Shown here piece after piece: positions 57,744-64,000 of a DNA stretch of 64,000 nt. The stretch is from NCBI RefSeq assembly GCF_000170895.1, contig NZ_ABCS01000014.1, forward strand, positions 83,771 through 147,770. The letters are read 5' to 3'. The notes under the pieces were generated by a model, which had not been told where the DNA came from, did no database searches, and worked only from the letters and a program-made list of their open reading frames with translations. This DNA is from Plesiocystis pacifica SIR-1 (GTDB lineage: Bacteria; Myxococcota_A; Polyangia; Nannocystales; Nannocystaceae). The position numbers were made by a program, and so were the translations under genes. Each line of letters opens with the position of its first letter. Positions within the stretch are counted from its first letter, which is position 1.

Positions 57744-58055
57744 TCACAGGAAGGTGCCGAGCACCCAGCTGCCAGCGTTCATGTGCAGGAGAATCAGCCC
57801 GGCGGTCAGCAGCCCCCCGCCGATCCCCGTGGCGACCGCGAGGCCCGTGCGACGACCTCGGTCGAGGCGCCAGGCCAGGGACTCCGCGGCCATCACTGAG
57901 GCGATCACGAAGATGATCACAAAGCACATCTGGACCATGATCGCGACCTGCCAACCTCTGCCGCCCCAACGGATCAAGTTCAGGGCCAAGAAGGTGTCCA
58001 CGCCCACGAGCGTCGCCAGCAACGCGGCGTAGCGCGCGGACCAGCGCTGACGCAT
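57744..58055 (-). CDS. Small four-segment membrane protein
   Basis: A 103-residue membrane protein from ATG at 58055 (a GTG at 58124 would lengthen it by 23 residues). Four hydrophobic stretches are visible (YAALLATLVGVDTFLALNLI, VAIMVQMCFVIIFVIASVMA, TGLAVATGIGGGLLTAGLIL and the end). A basic RLDRGRRTG loop separates the middle pair. Its stop adjoins the start of the glycosyltransferase-like gene, so they are likely one transcript. No family recognised. Confidence 0.55.
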   Translation of the reverse strand: MRQRWSARYAALLATLVGVDTFLALNLIRWGGRGWQVAIMVQMCFVIIFVIASVMAAESLAWRLDRGRRTGLAVATGIGGGLLTAGLILLHMNAGSWVLGTFL

Positions 58056-58173
58056 CACACCCGAGTCTTCCAGTACGTTCACGGCCGATCCAACCCAAAC
58101 GGGTACGGCGGATTCCGGCTCCACATCCGATTTCCGTCAATTCGACCCGCAGTCGGGCTACAAGACCTTCACG

Positions 58174-59391
58174 ATGCCCGAGCTCCCCCAAGTCTGGTTC
58201 GCAGCGCTCACGGCGCTGGCCTGGCTGACCCTCGTGATCGTCGCCGGCGCGACCCGGGGACGGCAGTTCGCCGGCTTCGCGGGGATCATGCTCGGCGTTC
58301 ACGCCCTGGTCAGCGTGGCCCTGTGGCCGCACCTGCGCGCGTGGACGGGCGAGCTCGCGTCCGTGGCGACCCCGGCCCTGCTGTGGCTGCAGCTCGCCAC
58401 CTTCGTGCACTTTGGCTCGCTGCTGTTCCCGCGCATGCGCGGGCGGGCCTTCCGGGCCTTCGTCAGCTGGGCCGGGCTGGCCTGGGCGGGCGCGATGTTC
58501 CTCGCCATGCCCTGGGCCGTCGCCGCCGCCCTCGGCTTCACGCCCTGGGGCCTCGCCCTGCCCTTCGCCCTCGGCCTCCTCGGCCTGATCCAGAGCCTGC
58601 GCAACGGTCGAGGCACGACGAACCTGGTCCTCGACGGCGAGGTCGTCGAGGTGCTCCAGCGGCAGCCCCACGGCGAGGCCCGGAGCGCCCGACCCCTGCG
58701 CGTCGTGCAGATCACCGACCCCCACCTCGGCCCCTTCATGTCCGTGGCTCGGCTGCGCGCCGTCGCCGAGCGGGCCGTCGCCGCCGACCCGGACCTGGTC
58801 CTGCTGACCGGCGACTACCTGACCATGGAGTCCAAGGGCACGCCGGGCTGCCTGGCCGAGGCCCTCGCGCCCCTGAAGGCCCTCGAAGGCCGGGTGTACG
58901 CGTGCCGCGGCAACCACGACCACGAGGCCCCGGACATGGTCGCCCGCGAGCTCGCCGAGGCCGGCGTCCGCCTGCTCATCGACGAGGCCGTGGTCGTCGA
59001 CACGCCCGCGGGGCCCGTGCAGATCGTCGGCATGGACTTCGAGTGGCGGGACCGCAGCGCCCACGCCCAGCGCATCGCCGAGCGCTGGCCGCGGGTCCCC
59101 GGGGCGCAGCGCATCGTCCTGCTCCACGACCCCGGCGCCTTCAAGCACCTCGTCGACGGCGACGCCGACCTGGTCCTGTCCGGCCACACCCACGGCGGCC
59201 AGGTCGGCCTGGTCAGCCTCGGCCTGCCGTGGACCGCGGTGAGCTTGCTGTCGAAGGTCCCCGACCACGGCTTTTGGGCCAAGGGTCGCAACCGGCTCTA
59301 CGTCAGCCGGGCGACGGGGCACTACGGCTTCCCGCTGCGCATCGGCGTGCCCGGGGAAGAGGGCGTGCTGCAGGTCCACACCGCGACCTGA
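58174..59391 (+). CDS. Membrane-anchored metallophosphoesterase
   Basis: A 405-residue calcineurin-like phosphoesterase. Four membrane segments occupy residues 8-25, 35-52, 64-84 and 97-140. The catalytic domain from about 175 shows the metal ligands in order: DPHLG (182-186), GDYL (213-216), GNHDH (246-250), a His in VLLHDPG, and GHTHGGQ near 333. This is the YaeI/YkuE-like branch, whose members cleave phosphodiesters such as UDP-diacylglucosamine or similar lipids at the membrane; the substrate here is open. It starts a run of + genes with the two paralogous membrane proteins. Confidence 0.9.
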   Translation: MPELPQVWFAALTALAWLTLVIVAGATRGRQFAGFAGIMLGVHALVSVALWPHLRAWTGELASVATPALLWLQLATFVHFGSLLFPRMRGRAFRAFVSWAGLAWAGAMFLAMPWAVAAALGFTPWGLALPFALGLLGLIQSLRNGRGTTNLVLDGEVVEVLQRQPHGEARSARPLRVVQITDPHLGPFMSVARLRAVAERAVAADPDLVLLTGDYLTMESKGTPGCLAEALAPLKALEGRVYACRGNHDHEAPDMVARELAEAGVRLLIDEAVVVDTPAGPVQIVGMDFEWRDRSAHAQRIAERWPRVPGAQRIVLLHDPGAFKHLVDGDADLVLSGHTHGGQVGLVSLGLPWTAVSLLSKVPDHGFWAKGRNRLYVSRATGHYGFPLRIGVPGEEGVLQVHTAT

Positions 59392-59435
59392 GCGCGCCGC
59401 TCGTGTCATGATCCGCGCGACCTCGCGTCGGTGAC

Positions 59436-60080
59436 ATGTCCGAAGCTCCGCACTCGCGCACCCACCACATCGGCACCGCGCTCACGATCGTCTACGTCGC
59501 GGGCGTGGTGCTGCTCGCGGTCGCGCCCGAGCTCGGCCTGCGCCTGCTCGCCAAGGAGGGCGCCGTCGAGCAGGCCTCCCACGCGGTGCTCGTCGTGGCC
59601 ATCCTCGCCTACGCCGTGGTCGCGCTCCGCTCCCGGCGGCCCCTCGCGCTCTCGCTGTGCGCCTTCTTGGCCGTGGTGCTGCTCGAGGAGCTCGACTGGG
59701 GCGCCATCTATGCCGCCAAGGACGTGTCGAGCGCGTTCCAGGCCCGGACCGGCGACGTCAATTTTCACAACCGCTGGGGCGGCCACTCCTACCTGCTCTT
59801 CGTGCTCCCCGTGCCCCTCTACGGCCTGCTGCCCTTTTACCCGGCGCGCCTGCGCGAGCCCCTCGAGCGCGCCCTCGGACCGGCCGCCCCCGACCGCGAC
59901 GCCGCCGCAGCGCTGCTCGCTGGAGCCGGCCTGATGCTCCTGGGCCTGGCCGTGATGAGCCAGCGCGAGCAGCAGCTCGACGAGCTCAACGAGCTCGTCG
60001 TCTACCTGTGGTTCGCGGGCGTCGCCGCCCTCGCAATGTTCGCCCCCGAGCCCCACGACCCGGGCTCCGCGGGACACTAG
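59436..60080 (+). CDS. Membrane protein, tandem paralogue 1
   Basis: A 214-residue membrane protein with about five hydrophobic segments. The loop after the third segment carries the conserved stretch EELDWGAIYAAKD, then TGDVNFHNRWGGHSYLLF and, near the end, EQQLDELNELVVYLWF. The same blocks recur in the next gene at nearly the same spacing, so the two arose by tandem duplication. The acidic, His and Asn residues of the shared blocks are good candidates for an active site or metal/lipid site. No family recognised. The ATG lies 44 bp after the phosphoesterase stop. Confidence 0.65.
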   Translation: MSEAPHSRTHHIGTALTIVYVAGVVLLAVAPELGLRLLAKEGAVEQASHAVLVVAILAYAVVALRSRRPLALSLCAFLAVVLLEELDWGAIYAAKDVSSAFQARTGDVNFHNRWGGHSYLLFVLPVPLYGLLPFYPARLREPLERALGPAAPDRDAAAALLAGAGLMLLGLAVMSQREQQLDELNELVVYLWFAGVAALAMFAPEPHDPGSAGH

Positions 60081-60208
60081 TCCGCACCCGAAACTTGGCC
60101 CCAGATGCCTCGCAGTGCCACTGCGCATGGTGATCCAGGCCCCCCAAGTGGCCAACGGCTCGCGCCCGAGCCGTGCCATGCTCGACGCCTTCGCCTGGCG
60201 GAAGCGAC

Positions 60209-60841
60209 ATGGCAGAGCCTCCAAACCCGCGGGTCAATTTTCTGGCTGCGCTGCTCGTCCTCACCTACCTCGCAGGCACAGCGCTGCTCGTCCTCACCCC
60301 CGAGCTGGGTCTGCGCGCGCTCGAGAAAGAGGGCGCCGTCGAGCAGGCCTCCCACCTCGTGCTGGTCGCGGCCATCGTCGCCTACGCCGTCGTCGCGCTC
60401 CGCTCCCGCCGACCCCTGGTCCTGCTCCTGAGCCTGTTCTTGACCCTCGTCTTGCTCGAGGAGCTCGACTGGGGTGACGTCTACAGCCAAAACCAGCTCG
60501 CGACCTTCTTCCAGGCCGAGACCGGCGACGTCAACTTCCACAACCGCTGGGGCGGCCACTCCTACCTGCTCTTCGCCCTCCCCGTCCCGGCCTACGGGCT
60601 CTCGGCCTTCTACCCTGCGTGGCTGCGCGAGCCCCTCGAGCGCGCCCTCGGGCCGGCCGCGCCCGACCGCCGCGCGAGCGTGGCCATGCTCGCTTGCGTC
60701 GCCACGCTCATCGTCGGCTTGCTGGCCCTGAGCGCCTACGAGCAGCAGCTCGACGAGCTCAACGAGCTCGTGATCTACCTGTGGTTTGGGGGCGTCGCCG
60801 CCCTCGCGGCGCGCCCCCAGAGTGCGCGCGAGTCGGGCTAA
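60209..60841 (+). CDS. Membrane protein, tandem paralogue 2
   Basis: A 210-residue paralogue of the preceding protein, starting at the ATG at 60209. It repeats EELDWGDVYSQNQ, TGDVNFHNRWGGHSYLLF and EQQLDELNELVIYLWF. Differences concentrate in the hydrophobic segments and N-terminus, so the shared loops are under constraint. The 128-bp gap to the first copy holds no repeat or terminator I could see. Its TAA shares bases with the stop codon of the convergent catalase-related gene. Confidence 0.65.
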   Translation: MAEPPNPRVNFLAALLVLTYLAGTALLVLTPELGLRALEKEGAVEQASHLVLVAAIVAYAVVALRSRRPLVLLLSLFLTLVLLEELDWGDVYSQNQLATFFQAETGDVNFHNRWGGHSYLLFALPVPAYGLSAFYPAWLREPLERALGPAAPDRRASVAMLACVATLIVGLLALSAYEQQLDELNELVIYLWFGGVAALAARPQSARESG

Positions 60842-61857
60842 CGCGGGCGCTTGGCCGCGGCCTTGGCGTACAGGCGCGAGCGCAGGTCGCCGACGGAGGT
60901 GTAGTCGTCGGCGGCGTCGGCCGGGAACACGCCCAGGCTCTCGGGCGCGTGGGCGATGGAGAAGGCCAGGGGCTCGAGCTGCGCGTGGGGTAGCGGCGCC
61001 TCGGCGCGGACCCGGGCCAGGTCGACCCAGGGGTGCTCGTCCGTGTCCCAGGGCAGGCAGGGGTCGTAGACCGGGTGCGACCAGTCCTCGATCACGTCGC
61101 GCACGACGATCTGCAGGCGGTACTGGATGACCTCCTTTTGCAGGCGAGCGTCATAGGCCGCGCGCAGCAGGTCCTTGGGGCGCTCTTCCTCGGGCCAGCG
61201 CTCGGTGAACTCCACGCCCGCGTCGAAGTCGCGCTGGGTCGGCAGCCCGCTCTCGACCCCGTCCCACTCGCCGCCCTCGACGTGGGGGATGAGCCGGTAG
61301 CGGCAGCCCCGGGTCACCCCGTCGACCCCGACGTACTTGGTGGTGACCTTCGAGTAGTAGGCCAGGCCCTCGTAGTTGTCCGGGGCCCGCCGCAGCCCGC
61401 CCCAGTAGCGCTCCTCGGCCGCCGGATGGCGCTCGTAGAACTTGGCCAGCTGCCCGCGCACGGCCAGGCGCATGCGCTCGGCGAACATCGCCACGTGGCA
61501 CCACACCGTCGAGTCGCCGGTGTTCATCAGCAAGTCGAGCTCGCCCGCGTCCGGATCCGTGAGCTCCGCCCCGGGCTCGAACAAGCGCAGCGCCGCGCCG
61601 CGGTAGTCCGCCGAGAGGTCGTCGAGGTTGTTGAGGTTCGCGTGGCGCATGGCCAGGTCGAAGCGTCGGCCGGGGCGCCAAAAGGCGTGCTCGGGGATGG
61701 GCAGCTCGGCGCACACCTCCACGCTGCCCTTGGCCCCGATGCCGATCTTGTGCGTCGACCGGCCCCCGGTCTTCTTGGCCGCGGCCGCGAACAGGGTGGT
61801 CAGGAAGGCCTCGTGCATGGCGAGGCCGGTCTCTTCGAAGAAGTCTCCGATGCTCAT
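60838..61857 (-). CDS. Catalase-related haem protein, possible allene oxide synthase
   Basis: A 339-residue minimal catalase-fold protein. The distal haem His36 lies in STHKIGIGAKG, followed by the fold marker RRFDLAMRHANLNNLDD and DYRGAALRLF; Asn112 in LMNTGDSTVW is the distal Asn, and Tyr330 in RSRLYAKAAAKR fits the proximal Tyr with its following Arg. It is far shorter than true catalases and lacks their N-terminal arm and NADPH region. Thr35 before His36 is the residue found in coral allene oxide synthase, where true catalases have Val. It follows the lipoxygenase gene by 19 bp, so it probably converts a fatty-acid hydroperoxide made by that enzyme. Confidence 0.8.
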   Translation of the reverse strand: MSIGDFFEETGLAMHEAFLTTLFAAAAKKTGGRSTHKIGIGAKGSVEVCAELPIPEHAFWRPGRRFDLAMRHANLNNLDDLSADYRGAALRLFEPGAELTDPDAGELDLLMNTGDSTVWCHVAMFAERMRLAVRGQLAKFYERHPAAEERYWGGLRRAPDNYEGLAYYSKVTTKYVGVDGVTRGCRYRLIPHVEGGEWDGVESGLPTQRDFDAGVEFTERWPEEERPKDLLRAAYDARLQKEVIQYRLQIVVRDVIEDWSHPVYDPCLPWDTDEHPWVDLARVRAEAPLPHAQLEPLAFSIAHAPESLGVFPADAADDYTSVGDLRSRLYAKAAAKRPR

Positions 61858-61876
61858 GGCGAAGTCCGTGCTGGGC

Positions 61877-63832
61877 TCAGATGTTGATCCGCGCGCGGAT
61901 CTGGCGGATGTCGTAGTCGTGGGCCGCGAAGGCCTCGGCTCGGCTGCGCAGCGCCTCGATGAGTGAGCGCGGGACGTCCCCGTCCTCGTTGCGCATGATC
62001 ATCCCGTAGCGGGTCTGCGAGAGCGTCAGGTTCGTCGAGATGTGGTTGGTCAGCTCCTTCGGGCTCGAGCCCGGCACGGGGTTGTACTGGGAGTAGCTGG
62101 CCTCGAGGGAGTCGCTGGTGTCGTTGACCCAGCTGTGGAAGAAGCTGGCGTGGAAGATGGCGTAGCGGCAGGCCTGGGCCAGGCGGCCCAGATCCGCCGC
62201 GTCGGGCTCGCCGTCTTGGTGGACGACGGGCGTGGCCACGCGGACCACCCCGTCGACCTCGACGCGCGGGGCCTCGGGCTTGGCGACCTCGCGCATGTCG
62301 AGGGGCCGCAGGCCCTCGGGGAGCTCCCCCGACCACGGCCGGTAGGGCACGCTGTGCTCGGCCAGGTCCTTGGAGAAGCCCCGGACCTCGCGCCAGTGCT
62401 CGAGGATGCCGTCGAGGTGCTCGACGAAGAAGGCGTCGACGTGCTCGGTCAGCGCCTCCCACATCAGCTGGGCGACGTGGGCGTAGCGGTGCCCCGCGGT
62501 CAGGGGCTCGCGCGGCTTCCACTCGAACCAGTCGACCCCGCCGGCCGCGTGCAGGATGGCCTCGACCAGCGAGGTCTCCGTCAGCGCGCCGTTTTTGGTG
62601 ATCAAGCCGTCGGGGCCAAAGATGGCCCGCTCGCCCTCGACGTTGATGATCATGACCTCCTTGAGGTGCGGGAAGAGCAGCTTGGTCAGCGGGCTCTCGT
62701 GGAGATTGCGGAAGGCCGCGAGGGCGAACTGCTCGGCGTTGAAGTGGCCGCGGGCGAGGTGGTTGGCGGCCTGCGAGTAGATGTAGTTGACGCACTCGAA
62801 CACGTGCTGCGCCGCGGGCCAGCCCTCGTCGCTGGGGCTGAAGGTCTCGGCCGGGGCCAGCTCCGAGCCGGGCTCCTTGGCGCCGTTGGCCCGGCGCTGG
62901 ATGGTCAGCGAGACCGGGCGCAGGCCCTCGCCCTCCCGGCGCAGGACCAGGTGCACGTTGGGCAGGTCGTGGACGCCGTCGAGGTCGTAGAGGTCCCAGT
63001 TGCGGATCACGTGCAGCGCCTCCTCGCCGTTGACGTCGGGCCCGATCGCAAAGTCCGTCGGGCAGGTCCCGTTGAGCAGCTTGTCGATGAAGCGCTCCTC
63101 GGCGCTCGCGTCGGGGCCCGGGGTCACCGGCGGCTCGTAGCCGGTCTTGCCGCGGTAGTCGGCCTGGATGTCCTCGAGCTCGACCTCGCGGTCGATGGTG
63201 TAGTGGCCCAGGCGCACGGCCATGGTCGCCCGCGCGACCTTGGCCAGGGCCAGCTTGCGGCCCACGGCGTAGTCCTGGGGCATCGCGTCGTACTCTTGCT
63301 TGCCGAACTCGAGGGTGTACAGGTGCGGCAGCGGGATGTCCGGGTGGTACTCGTAGTAGACCACCGGCACGTCGCCGAAGTCGTAGCCCGCGGTCTCGAC
63401 GTTGTCGGGGCCCTCGTGGATCGCCAGCACGGTGTCGCGCCCGGCGTAGGTGTCGACGATGCGCAGCTCGAAGTCCGGCGCGTCGAAGCGACCGGCGTCG
63501 GCGGGGTCGTAGGTGATCTCGAAGCGCCCGTCGACGCCGCACTGGACCTCGCCGAGCCAGTCCGAGCCGCCCAGGTCGCGGTCCCACAGCTCGACCTTCA
63601 TGTGGGGCAGCGGGCGGGGCTCGGCGTCGCCGGCCGTGGCCGCGAACACCAGCCGACCCTGGACCTTGTGGGTCGGGTTGGCGCGGGCCGCCTTGCTCGT
63701 ACGCCAGCCCTTGCGCTTCTCGGCCAGCTCGGCCTTGGCCTCGTCCATGGCCTCGAGGGGAAGGACAGTGCCGGCCGTCGCCTTGGCGAACAGTTTGATG
63801 GTCTCGGAGAAGTCACTCATGTCGATGCACAC
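61877..63832 (-). CDS. Lipoxygenase with N-terminal transthyretin-like domain
   Basis: A 651-residue non-haem iron lipoxygenase. All five expected iron ligands are present: His358 and His363 in NHLARGHFNAEQFAL, His566 and Asn570 in FHSWVND, and the C-terminal Ile651 in ARINI. The LHESPLTKLLFPH block (378-389) also matches the family. Residues about 55-128 form a beta-sandwich of transthyretin-like form (GRLVFAATAG, MKVELWDRDLGGSDWLG, DGRFEITYDP) instead of PLAT. The enzyme should add O2 to a polyunsaturated fatty acid to give a hydroperoxide. No signal peptide. A second Met at residue 5 is an equal start candidate. First gene of the operon with the catalase-related gene. Confidence 0.85.
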   Translation of the reverse strand: MCIDMSDFSETIKLFAKATAGTVLPLEAMDEAKAELAEKRKGWRTSKAARANPTHKVQGRLVFAATAGDAEPRPLPHMKVELWDRDLGGSDWLGEVQCGVDGRFEITYDPADAGRFDAPDFELRIVDTYAGRDTVLAIHEGPDNVETAGYDFGDVPVVYYEYHPDIPLPHLYTLEFGKQEYDAMPQDYAVGRKLALAKVARATMAVRLGHYTIDREVELEDIQADYRGKTGYEPPVTPGPDASAEERFIDKLLNGTCPTDFAIGPDVNGEEALHVIRNWDLYDLDGVHDLPNVHLVLRREGEGLRPVSLTIQRRANGAKEPGSELAPAETFSPSDEGWPAAQHVFECVNYIYSQAANHLARGHFNAEQFALAAFRNLHESPLTKLLFPHLKEVMIINVEGERAIFGPDGLITKNGALTETSLVEAILHAAGGVDWFEWKPREPLTAGHRYAHVAQLMWEALTEHVDAFFVEHLDGILEHWREVRGFSKDLAEHSVPYRPWSGELPEGLRPLDMREVAKPEAPRVEVDGVVRVATPVVHQDGEPDAADLGRLAQACRYAIFHASFFHSWVNDTSDSLEASYSQYNPVPGSSPKELTNHISTNLTLSQTRYGMIMRNEDGDVPRSLIEALRSRAEAFAAHDYDIRQIRARINI

Positions 63833-63836
63833 CCGG

Positions 63837-63855
63837 GAGCTCTCGGCGAGAGCTC
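63837..63855. promoter_or_regulatory. Perfect hairpin upstream of the lipoxygenase start
   Basis: GAGCTCTC and its complement GAGAGCTC enclose a 3-nt loop GGC, 5 nt upstream of the lipoxygenase start codon. It could terminate the upstream partial gene or act as an RNA hairpin at the ribosome site. Confidence 0.4.
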
Positions 63856-63899
63856 ACCCGATCTGCATCGCACGCGCCGCGACTTGCGCGCAACCGTTT

Positions 63900-64000
63900 T
63901 CAGGACCGACGCGCGCCGTGTTTCCACGCCCGGCGCCGACGCGCCGCGCCGAAGCCGAGACCGAACAGCGCGAGCCCGAGCAGACCCGCGGCCCCGCCCC
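63900..64000 (-). CDS. C-terminus of a protein with MYXO-CTERM-like tail (partial)
   Basis: Only the last 33 codons are inside the window. They read GGAAGLLGLALFGLGFG then AARRRRAWKHGARRS and a TGA at 63900-63902: a short hydrophobic segment followed directly by an Arg cluster. This is the form of MYXO-CTERM sorting tails of myxobacterial surface proteins; the diagnostic Cys would lie just before the window edge. The gene is on the same strand as, and 67 bp upstream of, the lipoxygenase gene. Confidence 0.5.
   Translation of the reverse strand, partial: GGAAGLLGLALFGLGFGAARRRRAWKHGARRS

Overview
The window is about 70 % GC DNA with strongly G/C-biased third codon positions. Its gene content points to a myxobacterium (Myxococcota), most likely of the Nannocystaceae type. 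The signs are many secreted lipoproteins with low-complexity Ser-Thr-Glu-Ser linkers and Cys-rich tails, a DUF1592/DUF1552 gene pair, several Ser/Thr kinases including an 1851-residue kinase/ATPase/histidine-kinase hybrid, an ECF sigma factor next to a kinase, and a partial gene ending in a MYXO-CTERM-like tail. This assignment is inferred from gene content. I saw no rRNA, tRNA, CRISPR array, phage genes or transposase.

Layout. 1-4.7 kb: end of prmA, rsmE, an RDD membrane protein and a GspE-N/GAF-like/HEAT protein, all on + and mostly with overlapping ends. 4.8-12.2 kb: lipoproteins, mtfA, pheA, an unknown coupled gene pair, a drug/metabolite transporter and a 1-Cys peroxiredoxin. 12.4-15.0 kb: a Cys-rich lipoprotein, a DUF538 homologue broken by one in-frame TAG, and a lower-GC nuclease-like gene. 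15.0-21.5 kb: small exported proteins, a quinone oxidoreductase, an esterase-like lipoprotein and a von Willebrand A lipoprotein, threaded with a dispersed intergenic repeat family; one lipoprotein gene lies between inverted 88-bp copies. 21.5-31.3 kb: a HEAT-repeat/large lipoprotein pair, a kinase-ECF sigma pair and a trypsin-like lipoprotein. 31.3-42.9 kb: DbpA-like helicase, exonuclease III, thiolase, homocysteine methyltransferase homologue and the hybrid kinase. 43-50.3 kb: sulfotransferase, STAND-like ATPase, a second vWA lipoprotein, an Hsp70-like protein and SelB. 50.3-60.8 kb: a secreted lipoprotein with a coupled 57-residue ORF, the DUF1592/DUF1552 pair, a His-rich COG0523 GTPase, membrane proteins, a metallophosphoesterase and two tandem paralogous membrane proteins. 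60.8-63.8 kb: a two-gene operon of a lipoxygenase and a catalase-related haem protein.

The strongest candidate for an undescribed system is that last operon. The lipoxygenase has all five expected iron ligands (His358, His363, His566, Asn570, C-terminal Ile651) but carries a transthyretin-like beta domain where animal and plant enzymes have PLAT. The partner keeps the distal His, distal Asn and proximal Tyr of the catalase fold and has the Thr-His pair typical of coral allene oxide synthase rather than the Val-His of true catalases. Together they could turn a polyunsaturated fatty acid into an allene oxide, a split version of the coral fusion enzyme. Other points of interest are a recurring promoter layout in which the -10 box ends 5-8 nt before the start codon (suggesting leaderless mRNAs, enriched among lipoprotein genes), the repeat family, and the nonsense-interrupted DUF538 gene.
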